From Serratia rhizosphaerae (GTDB taxonomy: Bacteria > Pseudomonadota > Gammaproteobacteria > Enterobacterales > Enterobacteriaceae), in assembly GCF_009817885.1 (NCBI RefSeq), contig NZ_CP041764.1:3286001-3350000 (forward strand): DNA of 64,000 nt. Reading direction: 5' to 3'. Shown in pieces: positions 24,851 through 34,808 of the stretch. The stretch's first letter is position 1; every line of letters starts with the position of its first letter. The notes under the pieces were generated by a model. It was not told where the DNA came from and ran no database searches. It saw only the letters and a list, made by a program, of their open reading frames with translations. A program made the translations under genes and the position numbers.

Positions 24851-24931
24851 TGACATTTTGTTGTTTTTTATCGGCCTCGTCGGCGACTAGGAGCAGACGC
24901 CGCGGGGCGGAAATAGGGGTTTAATTTGGAT

Positions 24932-27820
24932 ATGCGCAGACGTTGGGCCCGTTTTTGCGGGGTAATGTTGTTGGTAGTCTTTTGGGCACCGTCAGGCTGG
25001 GCTGAGCAGGGATGGCAGCCGCTGGCGGAGAAAATCCATAAAAGCGAGCACGATCCGCGCCATTACCAGGCCATCAAGCTGGCTAACGGCATGACGGTGC
25101 TGCTGGTTTCCGATGAGCAGGCTCCCAAATCGCTGGCCGCATTGGCTCTGCCGGTCGGTTCCCTGGAAGATCCTGACAGCCAGCTGGGGTTGGCGCACTA
25201 TCTGGAACATATGGTGCTGATGGGCTCCAAGCGTTATCCGGATCCGGAAAACCTGTCCGAATTCCTCAAAAAACACGGCGGCAGCCACAATGCCAGCACC
25301 GCGTCGTACCGCACCGCCTACTATCTGGAGGTGGAAAACGATGCTCTGGCGCCGGCCGTCGACCGCATGGCCGATGCGATCGCCGAACCGCTGCTGGATC
25401 CCGGCAATGCGGATAAAGAGCGCAATGCGGTCAACGCCGAGCTGACCATGGCGCGCTCGCGTGACGGCATGCGTATGGCGCAGGTGGGAGCGGAAACGTT
25501 GAATCCGGCGCACCCGAGCGCGCGCTTTTCCGGCGGCAACCTTGATACGCTGAAGGACAAGCCCGGCAGCAAGCTGCATGCGGAACTGACGACGTTCTAT
25601 CAACGCTATTACTCCGCCAATCTGATGGTCGGCGTGCTCTACAGCAGTCAGCCGCTGCCGCAGCTGGCAGCGCTGGCGGCGAAAACTTTTGGCCGGGTGC
25701 CGGACCATCAGGCCAGTGTGCCGCCGATTACCGTGCCGGCGGTAACCAAGGCGCAACAGGGCGTCATTATCAATTACGTTCCGGCACAGCCGCGCAAACA
25801 GCTGAAAGTCGAGTTCCGTATTGATAACAACAGCGCGGCTTTCCGCAGTAAGACCGATACCTATATCAGCTATCTGATCGGCAACCGCAGTAAAAATACG
25901 CTGTCTGACTGGCTGCAGCAGCAGGGGCTGGCCGATGCCATTAACGCAGGCGCCGATCCGGTGGTAGATCGCAACGGCGGGGTGTTTGTCATCAGCGTCT
26001 CGTTGACGGACAAGGGGCTGGCGAAACGCGACCAGGTAGTGGCCGCTATCTTCAACTATCTGAAAATGCTGCGCCAGCAGGGCGTCAAAAAAAGCTATTT
26101 TGATGAGATTGCGCACGTGTTGAATCTGGATTTCCGCTACCCGTCGATCACCCGCAACATGGACTATATCGAATGGCTGGTGGATACCATGCTGCGCGTG
26201 CCGGTCGAGCATACGCTGGATGCGCCTTATCTGGCGGACCGTTACGATCCGGAGGCTATTGCGCAGCGTCTGGATGAAATGACGCCGCAAAACGCCCGCG
26301 TCTGGTTTATCAGCCCGAACGAGCCGCATAACAAAACGGCATACTTTGTCGATGCGCCGTATCAGGTGAATAAAATCACCCCGCAGCGTTTCGAACAGTG
26401 GCAGCGCCTGGGACAGGCGATCTCTTTGTCGCTGCCGACGCTGAACCCGTATATTCCGGATGACTTTACCCTCACAACGCCGTCACACCGCTTTACTCAG
26501 CCGGAAGTGGTGGTGAATCAGCCGGGGCTGCGCGTGCTGTATATGCCGAGCCGCTATTTTGCCGATGAGCCGAAGGCCGACGTGACCGTTGCCTTCCGTA
26601 ACGCCGAGACCATGAATTCGGCGCGCAATCAGGTGTTGTTCTCGCTGACGGATTATCTGGCCGGCATCGCGCTGGATCAACTGAGCTATCAGGCTTCGGT
26701 CGGCGGTCTGAGCTTCAGTACCTCGCCGAGCAATGGCCTGCTGTTTAATGCCAACGGCTTTACCCAGCGTTTACCGCAGCTGCTGACGTCGTTGATCGAA
26801 GGCTACGCCGGGTTTACGCCGACGCAGGCGCAGCTGGAGCAGGCGAAGTCCTGGTACCTGCAACAGCTGGATGCCGCTGAGAAGGGCAAAGCCTTCGAAC
26901 TGGCGCTCCAGCCGATTCAGATGGTGTCGCGTGTGCCCTACTCAGAGCGCAGCGAACGGCGGAAAGTGCTGAAAACCCTGACGTTGCAAGACGTGCTTGC
27001 CTACCGTGACGGCCTGCTGAAAAATGCCACGCCGGAAATGCTGGTGGTGGGCAATATGAGTAAACCGCAGGTTGATCAACTGGCGTCCGCACTGAAGCAA
27101 AGCCTTGCCTGCCGCGGCATAACATGGTGGCACGGGGAAAATGTCCAGGTCGCTAAAAAACAGCTGGCGAATCTGCAGCGCACCGGCAGCAGCACCGATT
27201 CGGCGCTGGCGGCGGTCTATATCCCAACCGGCTATGATGAAATCAGCGGCATGGCGCACAGCTCGTTGCTGGGGCAGATTATTCAGCCCTGGTTCTATAG
27301 CCAGTTGCGCACTCAGGAACAGCTGGGGTATGCGGTCTTTGCTTTCCCGATGTCGGTCGGGCGGCAGTGGGGCGTAGGCTTCCTGCTGCAGAGCAACAGT
27401 AAGCAGCCGAACTATCTCTACCAGCGCTATCAGGATTTTTATCCGAAGGCGGAAAAACGGCTGCGCGAGATGAGCGCCGCGGACTTTGCCCAGTATCAGC
27501 AGGCGCTGATTAATGAACTGAAGCAGCGGCCACAAACGCTGAGTGAGGAAGCGGGGCGCTTTAGCAACGACTTCGAGCGTGGCAACTTCGCCTTTGATAC
27601 GCGGCAGAAGCTGATCGCGCAGATACAGCAACTGACGCCGGCTAAACTGGCGGACTTCTTCCACCAGGCGGTGATACAGCCGCAGGGGTTGGCGGTGCTG
27701 TCTCAGGTCAGCGGCAGCAGCCAGGACAAAGCCGATTATGCGGCGCCGCAGGGCTGGAGCGCTTATCCGAACGCATCCGCACTACAGCAAACCATGCCGC
27801 GCCAGGTGGTTAAACCATGA
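24932..27820 (+). CDS. ptrA: pitrilysin (protease III), periplasmic zinc metalloprotease
   Basis: About 962 residues, M16A family. Signal peptide RRRWARFCGVMLLVVFWAP then GWA|EQ. The inverted zinc motif HYLEH lies about 88 residues from the start in GLAHYLEHMVLMGSK, with the distal Glu in the following helix. It degrades small peptides such as insulin B chain in the periplasm. An alternative TTG start at 24926 has AGGGG at ideal spacing; I chose the ATG by analogy. The stop overlaps recB by 4 bp. Why a protease sits inside the recCBD cluster is unexplained, but the arrangement is conserved. Confidence 0.96.
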   Translation: MRRRWARFCGVMLLVVFWAPSGWAEQGWQPLAEKIHKSEHDPRHYQAIKLANGMTVLLVSDEQAPKSLAALALPVGSLEDPDSQLGLAHYLEHMVLMGSKRYPDPENLSEFLKKHGGSHNASTASYRTAYYLEVENDALAPAVDRMADAIAEPLLDPGNADKERNAVNAELTMARSRDGMRMAQVGAETLNPAHPSARFSGGNLDTLKDKPGSKLHAELTTFYQRYYSANLMVGVLYSSQPLPQLAALAAKTFGRVPDHQASVPPITVPAVTKAQQGVIINYVPAQPRKQLKVEFRIDNNSAAFRSKTDTYISYLIGNRSKNTLSDWLQQQGLADAINAGADPVVDRNGGVFVISVSLTDKGLAKRDQVVAAIFNYLKMLRQQGVKKSYFDEIAHVLNLDFRYPSITRNMDYIEWLVDTMLRVPVEHTLDAPYLADRYDPEAIAQRLDEMTPQNARVWFISPNEPHNKTAYFVDAPYQVNKITPQRFEQWQRLGQAISLSLPTLNPYIPDDFTLTTPSHRFTQPEVVVNQPGLRVLYMPSRYFADEPKADVTVAFRNAETMNSARNQVLFSLTDYLAGIALDQLSYQASVGGLSFSTSPSNGLLFNANGFTQRLPQLLTSLIEGYAGFTPTQAQLEQAKSWYLQQLDAAEKGKAFELALQPIQMVSRVPYSERSERRKVLKTLTLQDVLAYRDGLLKNATPEMLVVGNMSKPQVDQLASALKQSLACRGITWWHGENVQVAKKQLANLQRTGSSTDSALAAVYIPTGYDEISGMAHSSLLGQIIQPWFYSQLRTQEQLGYAVFAFPMSVGRQWGVGFLLQSNSKQPNYLYQRYQDFYPKAEKRLREMSAADFAQYQQALINELKQRPQTLSEEAGRFSNDFERGNFAFDTRQKLIAQIQQLTPAKLADFFHQAVIQPQGLAVLSQVSGSSQDKADYAAPQGWSAYPNASALQQTMPRQVVKP

Positions 27821-30800
27821 CGACGCTGGCTCCGCAAACGCTCGATCCGTTAACGCTGCCGCTCTGCGGTGAACGGCTGATTGAAGCCTCGGCGGGGACC
27901 GGCAAGACCTTCACCATCGGCGCGTTGTATCTGCGCCTGCTGTTGGGGTTGGGTAAGCAGGCGGCGTTTTCCCGCCCGCTGACGGTAGAGGAAATTTTAG
28001 TGGTGACCTTTACCGAGGCCGCCACCGAAGAGCTGCGCGGCCGTATTCGCAGCAATATTCACGGGCTGCGCATCGCCTGTATCCGCGGGCGTGAGCACTG
28101 CAACAACCCGCTGTTCGCTGCGTTAATGGCGGAGATTGACGACCTGGCGGATGCGGCGGCGCAGCTGTTGGCCGCGGAGCGGCAAATGGATGAGGCGGCG
28201 ATCTATACCATCCATGGCTTCTGTCAACGTATGCTGACCCAGAACGCCTTTGAGTCCGGCATTTTATTTGAGCAGACGCTGGTGCAGGATGAGCTGCCTC
28301 TGCGCCGGCAGGCCTGCGCTGACTTTTGGCGCCGCCATTGCTACCCGCTGCCGCTGGACGTTGCGCGCGCGGTCAGCCAGGAGTGGAGCGGGCCGGAAGC
28401 TTTGCTGAGCGACCTGTCCGCCTATCTGCACGGGGAGGCGCCAACGCTGCGCCAACCGCCGCAGGAGGATGAAACGCTGCTGGCGCGCCACCAGAAGATC
28501 GTGGCGCGTATTGAAGCCATCAAAGCGCAATGGATCGCGGTGGCGGCCGATCTGCATGACCTTATCAGCAGTTCCGGCGTGGATAAACGCAGCTACAGCA
28601 GCAAGCACTTGCCCAATTGGCTACATAAGGTCGGCGAGTGGGCCGGGCAGGAAACGCAGGATTATCAACTGCCGAAGGAACTGGAAAAATTCCGCCAGTC
28701 GACGCTGCTGGAAAAAACCAAGAAGGGCGAGGCGCCGCGTCATGCCCTGTTTGACGCCGTTGATGGTCTGTTTGCCGAACCGCTGACGCTGCGCGACCTG
28801 CTGATGGCGCGTGCGCTGAGTGAGATCCGCACCTCGATTCAGCAGGAAAAGCGTCAGCGTGCCGAATTGGGGTTTGACGACCTGCTGAGCCGGTTGGACG
28901 GCGCGCTGCAGAGCGCTGGCGGCGAGCATCTGGCGCAGGCGATACGTCAGCGTTATCCGGTGGCGATGATTGATGAATTTCAGGATACCGATCCGCAGCA
29001 GTACCGCATTTTCCACAAGTTATATGTGGGGCAGGCGGCGTGCGGACTGCTGTTGATTGGCGATCCCAAACAGGCGATTTACGCGTTCCGCGGCGCGGAC
29101 ATTTTCACCTATATGCGCGCCCGCTCTGAGGTGAGCGCCCACTATACGCTGGAAACCAACTGGCGCTCTTCCCCGACGATGGTCGGCAGTGTCAACCGGT
29201 TGTTCTCCCGGCTGGAAAAACCGTTTCTGTTCGGCGAGATCCCGTTTATTGACGTGGCGGCGGCGGATAAGAACCAGAAACTGGCGTTTGAACTGCATAA
29301 TCAGCCTCAGGCCGCCATGCACTTCTGGCTGCAGCCGGGCGATGGCGTCGGAGTAAGCGACTACCAACAGCAGATGGCGCGCCTGTGCGCGACGCAAATT
29401 CGCGACTGGCTGACTGCAGGGCAGCGCGGAGAAGCCTGGTTGACAGATGGCGACAAGCGCCGGCCGGTACAGGCGTCGGATATCACCATTCTGGTACGCA
29501 GCCGGGCGGAAGCGGCGCTGGTGCGCGATGCGCTCAGCCTGTTGGCGATTCCTTCGGTATACCTGTCGAATCGCGACAGCGTGTTTGATACGCCGGAAGC
29601 CAAAGATTTGCTGTGGCTGCTGCAGGCGGTACTGGCGCCGGAGCAGGAGCGGACCTTACGCAGCGCGATGGCGACCGGCCTGCTGGGGCTGGATGCGCCG
29701 ACGCTGGATGCGCTGAATCATAACGAGCGGGCGTGGGACGCGCTGGTTGAAGAGTTTGATCAATACCGTACGCTGTGGCTGCGGCGCGGCGTATTGCCGA
29801 TGCTGCGCGAGGTGATGACGCAGCGGCATCTGGCAGAGAACCTGCTGGCCAGCTCCGGCGGCGAGCGGCGTCTGACCGATGTGATGCACCTGGGGGAACT
29901 GCTGCAGGAAGCGTCGGCGCAGCTCGACAGCGAGCATGCGCTGGTACGCTGGCTGGCGCAGCAGATTGCCCAGCCGAACAGCCAGTCGGACAACCAGCAG
30001 CTGCGTCTGGAAAGCGACCGCCACCTGGTGCAGGTAATGACGATTCACAAGTCCAAGGGGCTGGAGTATCCGCTGGTCTGGCTGCCGTTTGTCGGCAATT
30101 ATCGCCAGCAGCAGCAGGTGCTGTATCACGATCGGCACAGTTTCAAAGCCCTGCTGGATTTGAATGCCGATGAAGAAAGCATCGCCTGGGCGGAAGAAGA
30201 GCGGTTGGCGGAGGATTTGCGCCTGCTGTATGTTGCGCTGACGCGTTCGGTGTACCACTGCAGCATCGGTATTGCACCGCTTATTCAGGGAACGCGCAAA
30301 AAGCAGGGAGAGACGGATTTGCATCGCAGTGCGCTGGGGTATCTGGTGCAGGGCGGTCAGGCGGGGGATGCCGCCTATTTGCAGGGCTGTCTTCAGCAGT
30401 TGGCCGATGAAAGCATTGCGCTTTCGCTGCTTGAGGCGCTTGATGAGCAGCCCTGGCAGCCGCAAAGTATGAAAGCAGAGCAGCTGGCGGCCAGACAGGT
30501 CAGCCGACAGATGCAGGATTTTTGGCGGGTGACCAGCTATACCGGCCTGCAGCAACACGGCGCCGGCTTGATGCAGGATCTGCTGCCTCGTCTGGATGTC
30601 GATGCTGCGGGTGAGCAGACGGCTGAAAGTGAGCCGTCACTGACCCCGCACACCTTTCCACGCGGCGCTGCGCCAGGCACCTTTTTGCACAGTCTGTTTG
30701 AAACGCTGGATTTTACCCAGCCGCTGGATCCCGACTGGCTGGCGGAGCAGCTGCAGTTGAACGGCTATGATGCGTGTTGGCAGCCGGTGCTGCAGACGTG

Positions 30801-31374
30801 GATGGAGACGCTGCTGCAGACCGTACTGAATGACAGCGGCGTCACGCTGGCGCAGCTGACGCCGCAGGCTAAACAGGCTGAGCTGCAGTTTTATCTGCCG
30901 ATCGGCCAGCTGCTGCAGGCATCGCAGTTGGATGCGCTGGTGAAGCAGTATGATCCACTGTCGGCACGCTGTCCGGCGTTGGATTTCCAACGGGTGCAAG
31001 GGATGCTGAAAGGCTTTATCGATCTGATTTTCTGCTGGCGGGGAAAATATTACCTGCTCGACTATAAGTCCAACTGGCTGGGGGAAGACAGCAGCGCCTA
31101 TACGCAGCCGGCGATGGCGCAGGCGATGGCGGAACACCGTTACGATCTGCAGTACCAGCTGTATACCCTGGCGCTGCATCGCTATCTGCGTCACCGCCTG
31201 ATGGACTATGACTACCAGCGCCACTTTGGCGGCGTGATTTATCTGTTTTTGCGCGGCGTCGATGGCCAGCATCCCGGCAACGGCATTTTTGCCTGCCGGC
31301 CCGAAGCCGATTTGGTGGAGGGTATGGACCGGCTGTTCAGCGGCGACGATACCCTGGGGGAATCTGAAGCATGA
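27817..31374 (+). CDS. recB: exodeoxyribonuclease V beta chain
   Basis: 1185 residues (E. coli 1180). UvrD-like helicase with Walker A ASAGTGKTFTIGALYLR near residue 25, motif II MIDEFQDTD and motif VI LRLLYVALTRSVY. The C-terminal nuclease domain has the conserved LDYKSNWLG, and QYQLYTLALHRYL further on. As the 3'-5' helicase and nuclease of RecBCD it processes double-strand breaks and destroys foreign linear DNA. The ATG overlaps the ptrA stop, and its own stop overlaps recD (ATGA). Confidence 0.97.
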   Translation: MTTLAPQTLDPLTLPLCGERLIEASAGTGKTFTIGALYLRLLLGLGKQAAFSRPLTVEEILVVTFTEAATEELRGRIRSNIHGLRIACIRGREHCNNPLFAALMAEIDDLADAAAQLLAAERQMDEAAIYTIHGFCQRMLTQNAFESGILFEQTLVQDELPLRRQACADFWRRHCYPLPLDVARAVSQEWSGPEALLSDLSAYLHGEAPTLRQPPQEDETLLARHQKIVARIEAIKAQWIAVAADLHDLISSSGVDKRSYSSKHLPNWLHKVGEWAGQETQDYQLPKELEKFRQSTLLEKTKKGEAPRHALFDAVDGLFAEPLTLRDLLMARALSEIRTSIQQEKRQRAELGFDDLLSRLDGALQSAGGEHLAQAIRQRYPVAMIDEFQDTDPQQYRIFHKLYVGQAACGLLLIGDPKQAIYAFRGADIFTYMRARSEVSAHYTLETNWRSSPTMVGSVNRLFSRLEKPFLFGEIPFIDVAAADKNQKLAFELHNQPQAAMHFWLQPGDGVGVSDYQQQMARLCATQIRDWLTAGQRGEAWLTDGDKRRPVQASDITILVRSRAEAALVRDALSLLAIPSVYLSNRDSVFDTPEAKDLLWLLQAVLAPEQERTLRSAMATGLLGLDAPTLDALNHNERAWDALVEEFDQYRTLWLRRGVLPMLREVMTQRHLAENLLASSGGERRLTDVMHLGELLQEASAQLDSEHALVRWLAQQIAQPNSQSDNQQLRLESDRHLVQVMTIHKSKGLEYPLVWLPFVGNYRQQQQVLYHDRHSFKALLDLNADEESIAWAEEERLAEDLRLLYVALTRSVYHCSIGIAPLIQGTRKKQGETDLHRSALGYLVQGGQAGDAAYLQGCLQQLADESIALSLLEALDEQPWQPQSMKAEQLAARQVSRQMQDFWRVTSYTGLQQHGAGLMQDLLPRLDVDAAGEQTAESEPSLTPHTFPRGAAPGTFLHSLFETLDFTQPLDPDWLAEQLQLNGYDACWQPVLQTWMETLLQTVLNDSGVTLAQLTPQAKQAELQFYLPIGQLLQASQLDALVKQYDPLSARCPALDFQRVQGMLKGFIDLIFCWRGKYYLLDYKSNWLGEDSSAYTQPAMAQAMAEHRYDLQYQLYTLALHRYLRHRLMDYDYQRHFGGVIYLFLRGVDGQHPGNGIFACRPEADLVEGMDRLFSGDDTLGESEA

Positions 31375-33236
31375 TGCAGCTACTCCAACAGGCGGTCACG
31401 CTTGGCGTGCTGCGACCGCTAGACGTACAGTTCGCCCAGGTGGTCGCCGAGCCGGAACGGCCGGATATGCTGTTGGCGGCAGCCTGCCTCAGCGCGGAAG
31501 CCGGCGCCGGCCACGTCTGTCTGCAACTGGATCAACTGTTGCCGGAGACGCTGTTCGGCGCGCGTCAGCCCGAGCTGGCGCAGGCGGTCTGGCAGGCTGC
31601 CGGTCAGCCGGACGTTGACGAATGGCGGCGTTTGCTGCAGTCGTCTGCTGCGGTCAGCGATGGTAGCCTGCCGACACCGTTGGTGCTGCAGCAGCAGCGG
31701 CTCTATCTGCAGCGTATGTGGCAAAGCGAAGGCGAGGTGGCGGCCTTTATCGGCAGTGACGATATGCCGCAGGATATTGAGCCGCAGCGGCTGCGTCCGA
31801 TTCTGGATCGCCTGTTTGGCGAAGCGGAAGCCACGCCGGACTGGCAGAAAATCGCCGCCGCCGTTGCCGCCACGCGGCGGATTGCGGTGATTTCCGGCGG
31901 GCCGGGCACCGGTAAAACCACCACCGTGGCAAAGCTGCTGGCGGCGCTGGTGCAGTTGGCTGAGGGGGAACGGCTGCGCATTCAGCTTGCTGCGCCGACC
32001 GGGAAAGCGGCGGCGCGGTTGACCGAATCGCTCGGCAGCGCCAGCCGCCGGCTGGGACTGACGGCGCAGCAGCTGAGCCTGTTCCCCTCTGAGGCCGCAA
32101 CGCTGCACCGCCTGCTGGGCGCGCAGCCGAACAGCCAGCGCATGCGCTATCATCGCGGCAACCCGCTGCATCTGGACGTGCTGGTGGTGGATGAGGCCTC
32201 AATGGTGGACTTGCCGATGATGGCGCGCCTGATAGCCGCTCTGCCTGAACATGCCAGAGTGATCTTCCTCGGCGACCGCGATCAGCTGGCCTCGGTGGAG
32301 GCGGGCGCGGTGCTGGGAGATATTTGCCGCTTTGCCGAGCAGGGCTACAGCGAGGCGCGAGCGGCGCAGCTTAGCCAACTGACCGGCTGTACGCTGCTGG
32401 GGCAACCGGTGCAGGCGGCTGCGGCGGTGCGCGATAGCCTGTGCCTGCTGCGTAAAAGCTACCGCTTTGACGCCAATTCGGGCATTGGGCAGCTGGCGTT
32501 TGCGGTTAACGCCGGCGATGTCAGGGGCGCTCGTGCGGCGCTCGGCGGCCGTTTTAGCGACGTAGCCGGTTATCCACTGGCGGAAACGGCGGACTATCAG
32601 GCGCTGCTGGATGCCTGTGTGGCGGGCTATCGCGATTACCTGACGCAGGTGGCCGCCGGCGTCGATGCGCAACAGGTGCTGGATGCGTTTGGGCGTTTTC
32701 AGGTGTTGTGCGCTCTGCGGGAAGGTCCGTTCGGCGTCAGCGGGTTGAATGAACGGATTGAAAGCGCTCTGCAGCGCGTCGGGCTGATACGGCGTACGCC
32801 CGGCGCCGCGGGACGCTGGTATCGGGGGCGTCCGGTGATGATTGGCCGCAACGACAGCGCACTGGGGCTGTTTAACGGCGATATCGGCATTGCCTTGCCG
32901 GATGAGGCAGGGGAATTGCGTGTTCACTTCCAACTGCCGGACGGTAGCATCAAGTCGGTGCAGCCAAGCCGCTTACCGGCGCATGAAACCGCCTATGCGA
33001 TGACGGTGCATAAGTCGCAGGGGTCGGAATTCGATCATACGGTGCTGGTGTTGCCCAACCATTATCTGCCGGTGCTGACGCGGGAGCTGGTGTACACCGC
33101 GATTACCCGCGCGCGTCAGAGGCTGTCGCTGTATGCTGTTGATAAGGTATTGATGAGCGCCGTGCGTACGCCGACGCAGCGCCGTAGCGGGCTGGCGGAA
33201 CGTCTGATGATGGCAGACGATGAACAGGGGCGTTAA
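31371..33236 (+). CDS. recD: exodeoxyribonuclease V alpha chain
   Basis: 621 residues (E. coli 608). Walker A SGGPGTGKTTTVAKLL, motif II VVDEASMVDL, and the C-terminal YAMTVHKSQGSEFDHTVLVL and YTAITRAR motifs of the SF1B helicases. It is the fast 5'-3' motor of RecBCD and controls nuclease activity at Chi. Coupled to recB by an ATGA overlap. Its stop codon lies in the loop of a hairpin shared with the convergent argA. Confidence 0.97.
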   Translation: MMQLLQQAVTLGVLRPLDVQFAQVVAEPERPDMLLAAACLSAEAGAGHVCLQLDQLLPETLFGARQPELAQAVWQAAGQPDVDEWRRLLQSSAAVSDGSLPTPLVLQQQRLYLQRMWQSEGEVAAFIGSDDMPQDIEPQRLRPILDRLFGEAEATPDWQKIAAAVAATRRIAVISGGPGTGKTTTVAKLLAALVQLAEGERLRIQLAAPTGKAAARLTESLGSASRRLGLTAQQLSLFPSEAATLHRLLGAQPNSQRMRYHRGNPLHLDVLVVDEASMVDLPMMARLIAALPEHARVIFLGDRDQLASVEAGAVLGDICRFAEQGYSEARAAQLSQLTGCTLLGQPVQAAAAVRDSLCLLRKSYRFDANSGIGQLAFAVNAGDVRGARAALGGRFSDVAGYPLAETADYQALLDACVAGYRDYLTQVAAGVDAQQVLDAFGRFQVLCALREGPFGVSGLNERIESALQRVGLIRRTPGAAGRWYRGRPVMIGRNDSALGLFNGDIGIALPDEAGELRVHFQLPDGSIKSVQPSRLPAHETAYAMTVHKSQGSEFDHTVLVLPNHYLPVLTRELVYTAITRARQRLSLYAVDKVLMSAVRTPTQRRSGLAERLMMADDEQGR

Positions 33237-33246
33237 TACGCCCCTG
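33225..33246. terminator. hairpin at the recD/argA convergence
   Basis: CAGGGGCG (33225-33232) pairs with CGCCCCTG (33239-33246) around TTAATA; the recD stop TAA is in the loop. No T run is present on either strand, so termination efficiency is uncertain. Confidence 0.5.
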
Positions 33247-33252
33247 CATAAC

Positions 33253-34578
33253 TTACAGATCGGCCAGCAGGATTTTTGAGCGGCGCTGATAGTTGTACAG
33301 CGCCTGTTTCTGCATCGGCAGTACGTCAACCTCCGCCGGCGTGAAGCCCCGCTCCTGGAACCAGTGAATACTGCGGGTGGTAAGCACGAACAGTTTTTGC
33401 AGTCCCATCTGCCGCGCCTGGCTTTCCACCCGCTGCAGCAGCATTTCGCCGCGTGATGAACTGCGGTAGTCCGGATGCACCGCCACGCAGGCCATCTCGC
33501 CAATCTTCTCTTCCGGGAAGGGGTAGAGGGCCGCACAGGCGATAGTCAGGTTATCCCGCTCAATAATGGTGAACTTATCGATCTCCATCTCCAACTGCTC
33601 GCGTGAGCGACGCACCAGAATGCCCTGTTGTTCCAGCGGGCGAATCAGTTCGAGAATGCCGCCGATGTCGTTGATGGTTGCTCGCCGCACCTGTTCGGCG
33701 CTTTCCATCACGATCTGCGTACCGATACCGTCACGGGAGAACAGCTCTTGCACCAGCGCGCCGTCTTCCTGGTAGCTGATCAGGTGACAGCGCCGCACGC
33801 CGCTGCGGCAGGCTTTTACCGCACCGCGCAGGAAGCGGACGGTGCCGGAGTGGTAGTCGCCGTTCTCCTCCAGCGCATCCAGACGTTTCTGCGCATCGTT
33901 AGGGAACAGTTCGGAGATAATCTCGCCCTCGGTGTCGGTTACCCCCTGTGAAGAACAAAAGCCGATCATCTTTTCCGCTTTCAGCTTGCTGGCCAACTGG
34001 GTCGCTACTTCTTCTGAGGTCAGGTTGAAGCTTTCACCGGTGACGGAAACCGCCACCGGGCCGATCAGTACGATGGCGCCGCTGTCGAGCTGACGGTGAA
34101 TAGCCTCTTCATCAATACGACGGATACGCCCGCTGTGGTGGTAATCCACCCCGTCATCGATACCCAGCGGCTGGGCGATAATAAAGTTACCGCTGACTAC
34201 GTTGATATGCGCGCCCTGCAGCGGGGTATTGTTCAGGCTCATCGACAGCCGGGCGGTGATATCCAACTGCAGCAGGCCGGCAGCCTGCTTGACCAGCTCC
34301 AGCGTCGGCGCATCGGTCACACGGGTATGTTTGTGATAAAGCGGTTCGAGATGATGCTGCGCCAGGTTGGCATCAATCTGCGGTCGTGCGCCGTAGACCA
34401 CCACCAGGCGGATGCCCAGGCTGTGCAGCAACCCGATATCGTTAACGATATTAGTGAAGTTTTCATGCTCAATCGCCTCGCCACCGAGCATCACGACGAA
34501 TGTCTTGCCGCGGTGGGCGTTGATATAGGGAACTGAGTGACGGAATCCTTGAACCAGCTCTGTACTACGTTCCTTCAC
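33253..34578 (-). CDS. argA: N-acetylglutamate synthase
   Basis: 441 residues from GTG 34578, close to E. coli ArgA (443). N-terminal amino-acid-kinase domain (VVMLGGEAIEHENF; VVVYGARPQID) and C-terminal GNAT acetyltransferase domain (EKIGEMACVAVHPDYRSSSRGEMLL, split here for motif reading as ACVAVHPDYRSSSRG). It makes N-acetylglutamate, the first step of arginine synthesis, and is inhibited by arginine. The GTG has GAGG 6 bp upstream; the ATG at 34590 has no such site and would itself contain that GAGG. Two ArgR boxes overlap its 5' region. Confidence 0.96.
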   Translation of the reverse strand: MKERSTELVQGFRHSVPYINAHRGKTFVVMLGGEAIEHENFTNIVNDIGLLHSLGIRLVVVYGARPQIDANLAQHHLEPLYHKHTRVTDAPTLELVKQAAGLLQLDITARLSMSLNNTPLQGAHINVVSGNFIIAQPLGIDDGVDYHHSGRIRRIDEEAIHRQLDSGAIVLIGPVAVSVTGESFNLTSEEVATQLASKLKAEKMIGFCSSQGVTDTEGEIISELFPNDAQKRLDALEENGDYHSGTVRFLRGAVKACRSGVRRCHLISYQEDGALVQELFSRDGIGTQIVMESAEQVRRATINDIGGILELIRPLEQQGILVRRSREQLEMEIDKFTIIERDNLTIACAALYPFPEEKIGEMACVAVHPDYRSSSRGEMLLQRVESQARQMGLQKLFVLTTRSIHWFQERGFTPAEVDVLPMQKQALYNYQRRSKILLADL

Positions 34579-34589
34579 GGCAAACCTCA

Positions 34590-34628
34590 TGTGAATATTT
34601 ATACGGTATTTTTGTATTTTTATTCTTT
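34590..34628 (-). promoter_or_regulatory. tandem ArgR boxes upstream of argA
   Basis: Two 18-bp sequences, 34590-34607 and 34611-34628, each match the ARG box consensus WNTNAATWWWWATTNANW with two mismatches and are 3 bp apart, the spacing of a hexameric ArgR operator. They lie just upstream of the argA start, so arginine-bound ArgR should repress it. Confidence 0.75.
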
Positions 34629-34808
34629 TCTGCCGCTAATGGCAAGGAGGAATTTGCGTTGTTTTCCCTGCTAACACTGTTAAATCGTTAATAAATTGAA
34701 AACCCATCAAAAGATTTTCTGATGACAGCGCCGAATGGATTCGTTAAAGTTTTCGGCATTGTCTCTATTTTGCTGTTTTTTTAGTCTACTGCTATTGGTT
34801 GGAGCCGC

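Noticed and set aside
24992..26329. 445-codon minus-strand frame over ptrA
   Set aside because: Antisense shadow; ptrA carries the zinc motif and signal peptide.
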